A stretch of DNA of 64,000 bases from Branchiostoma floridae (GCF_000003815.2 NC_049996.1:9326715-9390714), one strand, 5' to 3'. Shown: positions 38,881 to 50,965, counted from the stretch's first letter. The notes: a model not told the origin generated them from the sequence alone. Program-made: numbers and translations.

Positions 38881-40507
38881 ACGCGATGATTACATCGTGA
38901 GGAGGGAACCTGACAGGACATCCGTCATAGCACCACTGTGCCGGGAGAATAAATTGCCTGCCTGAAGTTACAATGTACATTTTGTATCTACCAATTTTCA
39001 CATAAACCGTGTGGACTTTGAAATGTACCGATACGTTTTGACTATTTATTTTTTTATTTATCAATCTTGTAGGGGTGTCCCTAGTTTTCGAGAAACTGAT
39101 TTCCAAGGGAGCCTTTCAACCAGGTAAATATGAATAATCGAACATGATATGAGCAATAACGTATATGATTAACTCAAAATAAAATAAGTTAAACCTAGAC
39201 TACAACTTGCTATGACACCCAAGATTAAAAACAGTATCTTGTCTTTGTTGAAGAATCTAAATTTAAGTATTTAGAGAAAAACTCAATAAAAAATATTCAG
39301 AAGATGAACAGAATGACGAACTTCAAGATGTCAAATTTTGCAGCTTTGTAAAGGAAAATGATTTACTCATTGGCGTCTAATTGGTATTTTAAAAAATGGA
39401 AAATATATGATATATGTAGGTTTTGAGATCTTCATAAATGCAATGATGTTCGCACGTCAAAGAGGTTTGTTAGTTTGCAAAGATGTGTACACATCAAAGA
39501 GTCGAATCTTGCATATGTGGTTACTCTCATTCTGTACGCTCTATTAGATGTTTATAATGCACACATGGGACGCCATAGATCAAAGACTGCTCGTTAATTG
39601 AATCATACCTAAATGAATAGGGTGGCACCCGGTAATTTAGTATACACACAATACAACTCACAAAAACGTGTAATTTTTATGGACCTGCTGTAGTTCAGAG
39701 ATAGGCGAGGTAATGAACACAGTGTAAACCCCTGTTGGGCCAAAACGTGCAACTGTAGCTATTTGTTGAAAACGTACACCTCTGTCCAATGAGATTTGAA
39801 TAACATGAAAGAAGGGAACATTTATATTTTACGGACATTTGCTTGAAAAAGGCCGAGCATCTACATGACGAAACTGTCCTATTTTCATGATTATATGCTG
39901 TTGATTTACAGCATACTAACATTACCGCACATTGCCATTAGTCATACCATCACTACAGTTGGGTTTATACCTGTTCGTTAATTATTAAATTCAATATGCA
40001 ATATTTGTCTTATTTGAATCCGTAACCCCAGGAAGTCTAAAAACCTAAACGTTTTTACCACAGAGCGCGCCGTTAACCTCATGAGGTATATCCAAGCTGC
40101 GATGGCCGGCAAGCATTGGTTTTGGGTCGTATATAACAGAAACAATTTTCTTATATGCATGTAAACGATTGATTGTAAAAATGCCTCGACGATTCTATTT
40201 TATAGGTGCTTCGGTCTTCTGTGGTATGTATTGTGAAAATTGCAGATAAACCAAAAAAGCACCATGTATGCGTAGTAATTTTATGACAAGGCTGCAACTA
40301 CTAAGTATACTGTGAAGGGCAAAACGGTATATGTTACGGCTTTTTCAAGTTTAAATCAACTAAATATGGTGCAGCATAAGTTGCCCACTACATACTATGC
40401 ACGCTGAGGGTCTAAAGCGTCATCTATCGAGTTTATCCGGCGTTGCATCTTTTAAAACGCTTTCAACTCGTCATGAGAGCAGAGGATAGAGTCAGTGTTA
40501 CTACTAC
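38881..40507. other. No supported gene
   Basis: AT-rich spacer. The 128-codon minus frame ending at 38720 runs through the repeat array and is a repeat translation. Confidence 0.4.
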
Positions 40508-40580
40508 TAACAATAATGACAATGACAATGAAGTTTATTGCATATTCATGCCCCATTGGGGCTAAATGCAGTCAGTTTGG
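40508..40580 (-). mobile_element. Retroposon 3' tail fragment
   Basis: On the minus strand: GCCCCAATGGGGCATGAA, then ATGCAATAAACTTCATTGTC and further CATTGT repeats. A poly(A)-signal-like AATAAA followed by a short tandem tail is typical of LINE/SINE 3' ends. A similar AACTTTATTGCAC piece lies near 52358. Confidence 0.45.
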
Positions 40581-41047
40581 TACATAGTAAGTAATCGGAA
40601 AGCTATACATATATATTACAGTTTACATGCTTCTTCTCTCTTCTTAAAACATGCGTGGACGAGCTTACAGAGTTTTTCCAGTATATCGTAGTTAGATGAT
40701 GACATAAGGTATTTGAACAGATCTTCTTTATTGCAAATTCATGAGGTGGTCCATGTTGAAACGTTTCGTAGAAATCACCATGGAAACGGTAATGATTTCA
40801 CTTTCTTAACTCAAAGTATAAAAACATGATTCTATGTTATCTTTGATCTTAGTACATTTTTTTATCAACAAATACAGGGTTGATATACATATATTCGACT
40901 TCTCGAAACGTAAAGTTGTAAAGTATCTCTACTTGTTTATAGTTTTATTTATAAAGTCCGTAAGATATTTTTAATACAGTAAAAACGTTAAATACCATCC
41001 AATAACTCCCATATTAACTTGGGAATATTTCTGAGGGTATCCGCAAC

Positions 41048-41053
41048 TTTATT
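41048..41053 (-). terminator. Poly(A) signal of the sialyltransferase gene
   Basis: AATAAA on the minus strand, about 70 bases beyond the stop codon. It is the nearest canonical signal and gives a very short 3' UTR. Confidence 0.6.
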
Positions 41054-41123
41054 TCTTGCAAAGTTGCATAATAGTAGATACAGTATTTATATTGAGAAAT
41101 CTTAACATGAGGTGGTTAGTTGA

Positions 41124-41359
41124 TTATGAAATACATTTATCTGTCACTAATCTCAAAACGCCTTTCTTGTACAGATCCAGGAGTTTGGTGAACTCTCGCG
41201 GCATCTTGTGGCCACGCGTGGTTAGGCCCCTCCCATAATGGTTGTCGTCAGTGTAGTGGTAGCCTATCCGGTTTCCTCGCCGGTCCTCCAAGTATGGCCA
41301 GAACCCGTACACGTGAAGTTCATCACAAACTTCCAAAGCAAAGCTGACGAAGGTGAAAC
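41124..41359 (-). CDS. ST8SIA: Sialyltransferase exon 7 (motifs S, III, VS; stop)
   Basis: 236 bases after CCCCCTAG, ending in TAA... the coding part closes DKCIS-stop. It carries the catalytic motif VS His and all of the motif S cysteine region. Confidence 0.94.
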
Positions 41360-44300
41360 CTAGGGGGAAACAAGAGTTAGAAAATTGTCGCAAGCTTCTT
41401 CTTTGCTGCCCCCCTCCCAAACCACCTCGCGATGATATCAGAGAATTATCGTCGTGCCTACTATGTGTTGTAGTTGTGGGTATTGCAAGCCCAAATCAGA
41501 TACATGTATCTTTCCTAAAACGTCAAATTCATACAATGCATTGACTTTATTTGTCCTTAACGAAACAACCTGTAAATTGATTCCGTACTTAAATGTTGAT
41601 GAATCATTATTAGTCAGCTCTTTGCCATGTTGTGAGAAAAGTGTGAAACTTTTTACTTACCAGAGGTCATTATCTTCTCTTTCACTCCATTTTTCTCCCA
41701 GAATCTGTGGCTACGAATGATGTACCTCGGATTGCTGAAGACGGCCTTGACGGGAGACTCGATTTTCTTCAGTACATCGGGAAATGATAAAATATTTCTC
41801 ACGTCGCGAAGTATGGAGAAGGGGTGGAGCCAAATATATGACAAAGTCGGAAACTGTCCATTCAAGATTCCTTTGAAAAGTTTTCTGTCCTTCGATGAGT
41901 CCAGATTGGACAGTCTAGAATCAAAAGAAGAATGAATAGATTTAATTGCACGTTTACAAAGAAAGTTCTTGATTTCCTGGCAAGTTGCAAATTGAATAAA
42001 GTGATGTTATTCCCCAGCTTTCCCACATTTACGGGCGAACAGAAAGACATTTTTCTCTTGAAATCACAAAACCACAAATTATAGAAAAAAATGGGGCTCT
42101 TTGTCGTCCTCTGCTTCCAAGAAAAGAAGTCAAACCTGCCTTACATAGATATAGTCAACACTAGTATTAGAGTAGTCTCTTTGTACAATACTGTTCATTG
42201 TTACATGTATATCCCCTATCTTTTTCTACCATGTACTTGCAATTAGCATACGGGCATGAACTTGCAAAAATACACTCATCCTTTTAACTAACCTCTTGTT
42301 AAACCTATGCCGGTTACATGTTACAAGATCCGTTCTTTTCCCTACGTCATCAGTGTACTGTCCAACCAGAGGCGGGATATTGAACCTGAAACGACAAGAA
42401 GGATTTAGAAAGATTAACTTCAGTTTGAAAGTTCGCGTTGGCAAAAGACATTGTGAATCGACAAAGACTTGAGCTGGTTAGTCGACACTTTGTGAAAGTC
42501 ACTTTTTTGTGATGTTGGAAGTAACAATTAGACTCCGATTCAAATGTTGTAATTCAAACGCCTGTGCCACCAACAGTGAAATTAGCAGAACTTAGTTAGA
42601 AAACAAAACATTTCAGTTCTTTGCCTGATAACATTTATAGTACATAAACATTCTAACAGCAATCTGTTGCCTCAAAATGATACATGAGAATAGTATGAGG
42701 TATTGATCATGATTTCTATTGATTATCATATTGATACACCGCAATGATCAATGCTGTCTCATCATATTTATACCATACGTTAACTACAACATCCTATTAA
42801 CTTGAAAGTTTATCTGAGTTGGTAGAAGTCATTCTTGAACTAGTTTAACAAACTATCCAACACAAAAATGGGACTCACCCAAATTTTCACGTTACACATG
42901 TTCTATCTGCTAAACGTGACGTCATGACAGCAGTGGATTGTTCTTTCCTTGACAAATACTGGTGCTGTTCAGTCGAAAATTTGGGTGGGTCCAATTTTTG
43001 TGTTGAATATTGCAGTTAAACTAGTTCAAGTACAACATCGTATTGTTATTGTATAAAGAAGAATGTCCACATACCGGAATATAAACTCAGAGGAGTCAAT
43101 TTGAGGACCACACCCGCTTCTCGATAAGATCCCACTACTCCCGACTATACTGCAGTTCTTGAAGCGCTTTGTCTGAAAATCTGGTGGTCCCTGCAATCCA
43201 ATCACATGATAACCATGCCTAAATATTGCAATGATATACACAACATTGTATGTCAATTATCATATACATTCAATAGGCTTATTTGAAAAGCTACATCCTA
43301 GTGTTAGCCTTAGATGTTTTGAAATAGCAATGACAATGGTTTTAGAATGCAACTATTTCCATTAGTTTAGCTTAGACATTGGTCAATCTATCATGATGCA
43401 ACAGTCTACATACTCAAGCAGAATCCAATGTACAAAGACAAATGTAACGCTCTATAATTCTAAGCATTTTTCTAAAAGGAAATTTATTTCTGATTACGTG
43501 AACTCTTTCGAGATAAAAAAAAAAAACAAAGACGGATTGCCTTTATGTGGCTATTTTCTTTACCTGGGGTAGCCTGTTATACAGGAGTTCTGAGACGTTG
43601 TACCTCCGCCTCTCTGACGTGAACGGCACCTGGGAGTGTAGAGGCGTGTTGTTGCGGGTCATGGTGAAGTCTTCTCTCGTGTGGATTGTAGATAACTTCG
43701 TTCTGTAAAACCATTATACATGTATTTGCATATATTATCATTGACATATCACTCCTCTGCATCGACCCCGAATAGAATACCACAACTAACGAGTAGCTTC
43801 ACACAAAATATTGAAAAAAAATTAGAGTTGAAATGCTAATTGCGGAAATGTGGACACACACCACTGTTGCAAACAAACAAACAAACGAACAAACACACCA
43901 AGTGACTTCAATACCTCCATTTACTTCGTTCTGCAAAACCATATATATGAATTACTTTCAGCAGGGACGACGGTGGTGACTGGGCAATTTTGTATATAGC
44001 TTTATTTGGTATAAATCTACAAGAGGTATTAAGTTTTACGGTAGCGATCTCCGCGATATCAACAATTATTCTGTAAGCATTGTATCTTTTAATGATTCAT
44101 TATCATTTTCAGTAACCGGTCAGGCGTTTCAACAAGCATCCACTAATTTTCGTCAGTGACACTGTACAACTACAATACTTAGGGGTTTTGCTTTGTAAAA
44201 CGTCTACTTATTCTTTTATCAATATATGTATTTGCATGTATTATGATAGGCATACACGACTGTAACTACAATACCTCCGTTTACGGTGGTAAATAGAAAA

Positions 44301-45628
44301 ATTGTAAATTACAAATATATATGTACTTGTAATTAGACAAATTGTAAATTACAAATATGTATGTACTTATCATTATAAACAAACTTGATCTCACCTCAGC
44401 CTTATCAATTCTGAGTGGTCGAAGACCCAACCATGTTCAATTGATGAAAGACGTTTTCCCATTTCTGTTTCCGTTGCATTCGTGCTGTAATTCATGTTCC
44501 CATCGGCGTGTGGCGCTTCTACAAACTGTGGGACTGACTGCAGCTGGGCCCGGCTCATTCTGTCCAGCATATTTTGTCTCAGTGTATTTCTGAAGTACAA
44601 ATAACATGCGCTCAAAAACTAGAAAATGTAAATAATATACATATACACAACAGGTTTAACGTAATTGTTTGAAAACAATTTCTGCAAATATTTTTTTACT
44701 TGAATTTATGATTAGCGCGATAAAAAAGATGAATGCCATCCCTGTATGGAAGTAGGCCAAGTATACAATAGCACTATATCTTTGTGTAAATTGTGCACGG
44801 GTGAATGATTTTCTATGTGTATTGTCCTCCTGTCAATAACGACCTGCTTTAGCTTTATCTCGAAGACTGAAGCATTATATTGGGAAACCATTTGCACCGC
44901 CTGTCAGTATTGTGATACTGACAGGCGGTCAGTAAGCTTCAAAACACAATGGTACAAAGGTATCGTTTTTCAAAGTACACATCCTTCGATCGTCATGTAT
45001 ATCAAATCATACCTGGAAATGTACAAAATTTTGAAAGCTTTTCACACCTCACCAACCAACAAAAACAATCTTCTTTCTTAAGTCGTCAAACCCAAGTGTT
45101 GGACGTAACAGGGAAAAGGGCTTCAAATAGCTTAATAGAAATAGATTTAGAATAGATGTCATTTAATTTCTAATTCATCTATATACTTCGTTCTCATTAT
45201 CTACAAAATATACAACTCTGTATTCAACTGTTTTGCTTTGTTTACAAATTAGCCTTCGGGAAAGTTATTAAATTCTATAATCAACTTCGAAGACATAGAA
45301 TTGATTCCGCTGCCTATCCCTGTATAGATCACCCGTCTGTTGCCCCACCCTTCTTTGTCCTTTGTTGGTCACAGAGCTGAATAGAAGCCATCTTCAAATC
45401 TACCTGGAGGCACATGTGGCCTTGGGAGAGGACGACAACGCAAGGGACAATACAATGTATTTTACATGCCTATTGTGTTCACATGATACTATCTATATCT
45501 TGTCTTATCTTTATCTTGTTTACGTCCCTTGAGAATCTGTGTCCTTACCTTAATTTCAGTAACATGAAGACAGTGGTGAATCCCACGAAACAGGATAGAA
45601 TGAGGTACATCTTGAAGATAGGTCTCAT
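41124..45628 (-). CDS. ST8SIA: ST8Sia-family alpha-2,8-sialyltransferase (complete, seven exons)
   Basis: The predicted enzyme transfers sialic acid from CMP-sialic acid to a terminal sialylated glycan, in the Golgi lumen. Exons 45628-45549, 44589-44395, 43702-43564, 43190-43075, 42385-42293, 41914-41661 and 41359-41124 total 1113 nt (370 aa). Every junction is GT-AG with matching phase. Layout is classic type II: a cytoplasmic stub, an anchor at residues ~8-24, then a stem with NYS, NAT, NNT and NVS glycosylation sites. Sialylmotif L spans about 148-194 (FKNCSIVGSSGIL, SGCGPQID). Motif S spans about 291-314 (CDELHVYGFWP), motif III is YHYTDD at 326-331, and motif VS is H343 ... E348. C151 and C304 are the expected disulfide pair, and a C-terminal Cys sits at 368, as in the ST8 group. 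Length is typical. The linkage subtype cannot be set by eye. The first Met before the anchor was taken as the start. Confidence 0.93.
41661..41914 (-). CDS. ST8SIA: Sialyltransferase exon 6
   Basis: 254 bases between TTCTAG and TCTG|GTAAGT. It bridges motifs L and S and ends IMTS plus one base of the Gly codon that opens motif S. Confidence 0.92.
42293..42385 (-). CDS. ST8SIA: Sialyltransferase exon 5 (second half of motif L)
   Basis: 93 bases, acceptor CGTTTCAG, donor AAGAG|GTTAGT. Encodes FNIPPL, DDVGKRTDLVTCN and RHRFNKR. Confidence 0.92.
42834..43030. mobile_element. Foldback (MITE-like) element in sialyltransferase intron 4
   Basis: Termini CTTGAACTAGTTTAAC and GTTAAACTAGTTCAAG are inverted repeats. 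The inner arms (CAACACAAAAATGGGACTCA / GGGTCCAATTTTTGTGTTGA) also pair, giving arms of about 55 bases. No coding capacity. Confidence 0.75.
43075..43190 (-). CDS. ST8SIA: Sialyltransferase exon 4 (first half of sialylmotif L)
   Basis: 116 bases, acceptor GATTGCAG, donor TTCCG|GTATGT. Encodes NCSIVGSSGILSRSGCGPQ, the CMP-sialic-acid-binding core. An upstream AG at the TTTAG is out of phase with exon 3. Confidence 0.93.
43564..43702 (-). CDS. ST8SIA: Sialyltransferase exon 3
   Basis: 139 bases, acceptor GGTTTTACAG, donor CCCCAG|GTAAAG. Contains NNT and ends VSELLYNRLPQ, matching the segment that precedes motif L in ST8 enzymes. Confidence 0.85.
44395..44589 (-). CDS. ST8SIA: Sialyltransferase exon 2 (stem region)
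   Basis: 195 bases, phase 2 on both sides (GTACTTCAG acceptor, GCTGAG|GTGAGA donor). It encodes the variable lumenal stem with two N-glycosylation sequons. Confidence 0.8.
44897..44928. repeat. Perfect 14-bp stem hairpin
   Basis: CCGCCTGTCAGTAT, loop TGTG, ATACTGACAGGCGG. It lies in intron 1 of the sialyltransferase gene. Confidence 0.85.
45549..45628 (-). CDS. ST8SIA: Sialyltransferase exon 1 (signal anchor)
   Basis: Encodes MRPIFK followed by the hydrophobic anchor (MYLILSCFVGFTTVFMLL), then KL and AG of a split Arg codon. The donor is AAG|GTAAGG. Low similarity is expected here, so this exon rests on phase, hydrophobicity and position. Confidence 0.75.
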
Positions 45629-45789
45629 CCTCAGTGCCCGTATGTGAGACAGTCCGCCTTGTGGGTGGGAACCAATGACAATGTCAGATGGCCTTCGCGC
45701 CGTTGAGTCACAAATGTTACGCCCTTTATCAACTTCTCTTCGCTCTTACATTCCCAAACATAAAACAAAAGGAAGAAACTGACTTAAAC

Positions 45790-45872
45790 AGTGGGATTCA
45801 AGTCTAGTGCTGGTTCGGATTTGGCGCTCTCACCACCAAGACCTGGGTTCGATTCCCGGTGTGGGAACCACT
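45790..45872 (+). mobile_element. tRNA-derived SINE head (plus orientation)
   Basis: GGCGCTCTCACCACCAAGAC then a perfect B box, GGTTCGATTCC, and CGGTGTGGGAACCA. This arrangement is typical of tRNA SINE heads. It lies about 170 bases upstream of the sialyltransferase ATG. Confidence 0.55.
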
Positions 45873-45899
45873 GAAACACAAGAGGCGAGTAGTACAGTC

Positions 45900-46015
45900 T
45901 CAAGGCTACTGAGATTCGAACTAGCACCGTCAGCTCCCCAACCCAACCTGCTAACCGCAAGGCTATTAAAAGATCCGGACTTGTTAGACTTGTCAGTTGT
46001 TGGCGCTTGAACCCC
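45900..46015 (-). mobile_element. tRNA-derived SINE head (minus orientation)
   Basis: On the minus strand, GCCTTGCGGTTAGCAGG (A-box region) and GCTAGTTCGAATCTC (B box) lie about 45 bases apart, in opposite orientation to the neighbouring SINE head. Confidence 0.5.
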
Positions 46016-47447
46016 ACTGTTGCAGAACGTAAGAGAGATACATTTGAAGCTAGAGACGCCAGGGTTGGAATGTAGTAGATATAGTACGTACCTGTATTAT
46101 CGTCAGGACACTGATGGCCGTCGGCAAGGTTAATGACCTGACACGTAAGACCCAGAGATAATGTTTGCCTCCCCACTAAGGTCATCACGACTCCAAGCGG
46201 AAACGTGGCGCTGATTCATGAGGTCAAAGTGTCACCTGAGAGATCCACTAAAACCTTTCATTCTTACAGAACCTAAATCTACCTGTACAAGTCTGGCGTA
46301 CAGTACGTCAGTGTAAACAATCGTGAGGTGTGTTTGAGGGAGCCATCTTTAGTGGTGTACGTTAATAGTTGAGGACTGGCAAAACCGGTTACGCTTGCGC
46401 GTGTTATGGGTTATACTGGCGTGTGTTGTTTGTCTTTACATGTACAGACATACCCGGTAACCATGCGTGACTTTATCTTATATTCTACAATATTTTCTAT
46501 AAGTGCTGTAATTATAACTCGCATTCAAGAGGTTGGGCTTTTCGTGCCAGTTTGGGTTCGCTCACTGACAAGACGTGGTATCGTGCAGTTCAAACATTTA
46601 GACTTCGTCGCCCGATTGATTTTCGCCAAATGTGACAGAGGTATTATAATGCTGTATAGCGACGGATTTGCGAGCTGCAAATGTGTTGATTGAGCTGCCC
46701 GAGTCGTAATCATGTGGTTAGCCCTTTTTGTGATTGAATTTGCGAACAAATCTTAAAGAGATCTGTACTGTACATTTGTCCAAAATTGTTGATGACAATT
46801 ACCTCCGATATCAAGACAGTTACATATTCAAACACATACATGTCTTGTGACTACAGTGAATAAGTAAGCCTAAAAATCTTTGATCATCAATCCCCTTTCT
46901 TGTCAAACAATATTTGTATCTCATGATCGTGTATCTCATGATCGAAAAACACTGGACGTTGTAGTAACTCAACCAATCTGTACAAGAAGGTACATTGCTG
47001 GCACCAGAAATACACGTAAGTGTACCTTATAGTTATGGCCAAGGAACATAGCACAGATGTATAGTAACATAAGATCAGGACTCACCATGGCTTACGATGT
47101 AGTGCTACTGATGTACAATGCTGTTAAGGAGTAAAATACAAGTATCCGATATAGGGAACGTTTGCACTCTGCAACTCTTTCATTTATTATACACGAAAGG
47201 ATTCTCAAAGCCTAATAGCGGCTCAAGTATTCTGGCCCAAACCATTGAGGACACTGAATTATTCAGTATACCTTAGGGATAAGCTAATAGTCACCCGTTT
47301 GAAGGATGATGCGCTTCTTTCCAGACATCTTGCAGTTTATCCCTCGCTTGTCTATAAACGCCCATTTTCTGCCTTTTTGGTACATATCTGGCATCACTTG
47401 GAGGTTTAAATCCCAACTGACGAGCTGCTAAAAACTCGCCTGAAATC
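46016..47447. other. Spacer with one dispersed-repeat copy
   Basis: 46605-46652 (CGTCGCCCGATTGATTTTCGCCAAATGTGACAG...) matches 47627-47674. No supported gene; the 95-codon frame at 46406-46693 runs through the repeat. Confidence 0.45.
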
Positions 47448-47680
47448 CTAGTACCCCTGTCACATTATCCACGATCTTCTCGTATCGATGGAAGATCGGT
47501 AATATTTAAGAGTGATGAAAACCGTCCGTGTCACATATAAGCCATACTCTGTACCATGTATATACTCTGTACCATGTATAATTGTTGTGCAATAAAGTTA
47601 TCATTATAAGCGAGGCTCGGGCGGTTGCCGCAGAATCGTCGTCCGATCGATCTTCGCCAAAATGTGACAGGGGTATGATA
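47448..47680. mobile_element. Foldback element with CCCCTGTCACATT ends
   Basis: TAGTACCCCTGTCACATT at about 47450 and AATGTGACAGGGGTATGATA at about 47656 are inverted. CGATCTTC-containing sequence is also mirrored inside. A diverged single arm lies at 46605-46652. Confidence 0.5.
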
Positions 47681-48545
47681 GCCAGAACGCCGGCCATTTG
47701 GAGCTCTCCAGTAAGTCGGCCAAGCTCAGTTCTTGATTTTTGACGGGGGTTTTCAGACAGGTGCGTCTTTGAAGTTGGCTTTTGGTCTTTCCGGCCACAG
47801 CTTCCGCTCCCTTTTGTAGGCTCCCATAGTACCTGTTTCGACGCTAAATGTCGGTGGTAAGTGTGCCTGACGCAGTGAGCTGCCAGTTTCCATGTATAGT
47901 GTTCCGGAAATCGTATTCTATATCCATTTAGGAGATATTCTTAAACGCATGACTGCATACACAGATTCCATGTTTTCTTGCATTATCAAGCCAGATTGAT
48001 TCCTAGCGATGATAATAATGGCTATTTTGTATGTCATTACTTTTGAATTATCGTTGTTTCCAAGGAGGTGCCACGAATGCCAACATTTCATTGAGGTGGA
48101 GTTCCCACAGTTGTCGGTAGATGTCACCAGTGTACTGCTGTATGTATGTGCGTGTATGATCGTGGACATGTATGTTTAAGGGCACTGTACTGCAGGAATA
48201 TGAGAAAGACTAGAGAATTCTCTAGAATTTGTATGCACTGAAGTCTTGCTGTATTTATGTTGCCATGGCTCCTGTTATATCAGACTTAATCTTAATACGC
48301 ATTCCCTATTGGTTAAGGGTAAATGAATGTGCTCCTAATAATCAAAGATAAGTAACTTGGTTATCCACAAGATAACAGTTACTCAGGCAACTGGATAAAT
48401 TTCTTTGGAAACGGGCTGACGTTCCAGGTAGCATCCACTATATTTTCGTCATTGACTGAACAGGATCAGTATATGTGGCGCCTTCCGTAAGTATTTGATG
48501 GTAAAATCCTAGTTAGTACAGCTTTGGCTATGGCTAAACACCTAC
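47681..48545. other. No supported gene
   Basis: AT-rich spacer with short frames only. Confidence 0.35.
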
Positions 48546-48547
48546 AG

Positions 48548-48668
48548 GTGTGACGGATCGTTCAGTGTAATATAACCAGCTGCTGCCGCACGGCGTGCCT
48601 GCGAAGTTGGTGTATACGCCGAAGGGCGGTTATACCGGCTATATAGATACAGATACAGATACACGAGA
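48548..48668. mobile_element. Probable retroposon with (GATACA)n tail
   Basis: GTTCAGTGTAATATAACCAG, a GC-rich middle and a terminal GATACAGATACAGATACA run. Its first part resembles the GTTCAGTGTAATA block in the 38.3 kb array, suggesting one repeat family. Confidence 0.4.
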
Positions 48669-50650
48669 ATGTCTGTCTCTGCCACATAGACCACATCTGT
48701 AGGCTGACTCAGGTCTGTTGTTAAGTTCTTTAATTAGGATAGGCTTTTTTTACAGTTACTCAACTGAAAATATGATTTGAGATTTCATTGAGGTAAAGAC
48801 AAAAATCCAAAGGTTCTGTACACCAGCATTTCTATAACAAAGTTGTCTTTTCTTTGAATTTTTGCCAAACACACGTAAGATCATACCAAGACTTCACCGG
48901 TGAAAGGTAGTAGTTGCCAACTGAAAAGTCTTGGCGTTTCCAAAATCCTATCAAGTTGCTTGAGTTACTGTTATTTTGCATATCATATTACCTGGATATA
49001 TAGCCTCTATTGACGGAATTAGGTTTGTTTGTACAAACATTCCCACGGGAATTTAGTCTCCGATGTAAACAGAACAGGTGAAGACAGTCCGAGTGGAACT
49101 TCTAGGCACACAAGATGGTATCTACAGGTTTACAGTCACCTTTCGCAATTTGAAGCATCAGAAGACGTAAGATAATGATAGAATTACATCTTGGACATTC
49201 ATATACCAATCAAATTCAGATGCATTGTGTTTTACATAGCCAGATGTACAGTGTATTATACAATGTAATACGTTGTATTCCATATCACAGTGTAGTAGAC
49301 AACAGATTGTGTACAGCCAAATACATTGTACTGTGCCTTAGGACATATTGTCAAGGACAGATGTGGTTTCAACTATGCACCTAACTTACGACAATGGCGG
49401 TTTAAGATGGTAGAAAGTACTAGAACCTAAAAAAAATTAAAAAAGCCTACTTGTGGTCTTTCATATTTCCTATTTGCAACGTCAAAAATCGCAGACACTA
49501 CCAGCATAACCCGTGAACAATAATGGCACCAGCATGTCAGAGGTGAAGTTTGGCATTTCAAATACGTAACCGTACGACTAACAGTATATAGTGGCGTCCG
49601 CACGCGCGTCGATTTCCGTTCGTTTCCAAAGCAAAAGTTTGCGACCTCAATCCGAATCGTGCAAAGAAGCTGCATAATGAGCAAATATATGCCGTATATT
49701 GAAAAAAAAAATTGAAATCTACACTAATGAATGAAGACTTACGAAGTCCTTTAAACCAAAGTATGTAAAGAATTTCTTATCTGGCATACCACGTTCTGTG
49801 TTCAGACATTTGTTCAACCTTGTTCAACCACTTCATTATTCATATTCATGAAAACTATTCTACTCTGCGCAGTTTCTATTAACTTTGTACGCTGGAATAA
49901 TTTTCGTGTGCCCAGAGGATGTCGACGTCATCATGCAAATCAAATCAGTGCGGCCTAATCAAACAAGTTCGACAACAGTTCGGTAACAGCTGACCCATAA
50001 CTAACCAGTACTACGAGGTGATTGCAAGTTCGCTGTCGCCCATTTTGTTCCACAGGTGGGTATATATATGTACTGTAAAAAGTGGCGAATTTAGGGCCCC
50101 CTCCGTTACAGATTCTAGATCTTTGAGGAGTAGAAGAAGGAAGGTATGAGCTGCATTTTGTCGCTGTGAAGTGTTTGAAAATCTATGTAGAATATTTCTG
50201 CATATTGTTCTTATTGTATCATAGAAAACATGTGTTGACGGTGGGCAATTCTGTTCAAATGAATGCATAATGAATGTGCTTTTTTGCTCGACAATCTCAC
50301 AGTTTATAGCAATATAGCTGTTAAACATGTAAAACAATATATTACCAGGCTAGCATATCGTACATGTATATTTATAACAACAAAATATGGTATATGTGTA
50401 TGTGTTACATGTATACAATTTGTTACATGCATATTGTCACATGTGAAAAATGATATCACTTTTAAATGAAGCGCAAAGAAACTGCAGGGGGTATAGGACT
50501 TGACAGTAACAGTACATGGAAATGCCTGTTTGTATACCAGATAGGGTGAATTGTGCTTATTGGCAGCAGTGTAAAAGTCTGTTAAAATAAATAGAACTGT
50601 TTTCCACAGCAAGCTAGTGGTAGGGGCATGTGATCAATGAGTGTTCATAA
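48669..50650. other. No supported gene
   Basis: AT-rich spacer. Overlapping 102- and 108-codon minus frames at 50011-50612 are unassigned and lack splice support. Confidence 0.35.
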
Positions 50651-50653
50651 GCC

Positions 50654-50965
50654 GGGTTCACACGTGCGTATATATTCAAGGTCGTATATGGTCCGCATAC
50701 ATGGGAGTTCTAAGCCTCTACCGGGCTCCTCAGGTCACTGAAAAATTGGTAAAGATTGGAGAAATGTCGAACATGCCCAGGGGAGTTAGCTGGCCGAGAA
50801 GTATGGTTTGCGACCAGTTAACTCCGCTGGCATATTATTAGTATCTGGCTATATACTAAAAAAAAAAATATTTGTCTAATTTCTATTATTTTTCTAGCGA
50901 CCTGTGGAGCCTGATAAATGCTAAAACCTTCATACGGACTAAAACGTACGCTCACGTGTGAACCC
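50654..50965. mobile_element. Foldback (MITE-like) element upstream of the PAQR gene
   Basis: GGGTTCACACGTGCGTA at the left and TACGCTCACGTGTGAACCC at the right are inverted. Pairing continues imperfectly for about 100 bases (CTCCTCAGGTCACTG against CGACCTGTGGAG). It ends about 320 bases before the first PAQR ATG. Confidence 0.65.

Noticed and set aside
38720-39106. 128-codon minus frame
   Set aside because: It runs through the 105-base tandem array and repeats itself; a repeat translation.
45784-46188. 134-codon minus frame and its plus-strand partner
   Set aside because: Both translate the SINE heads (a typical SNPGLGG-type SINE reading).
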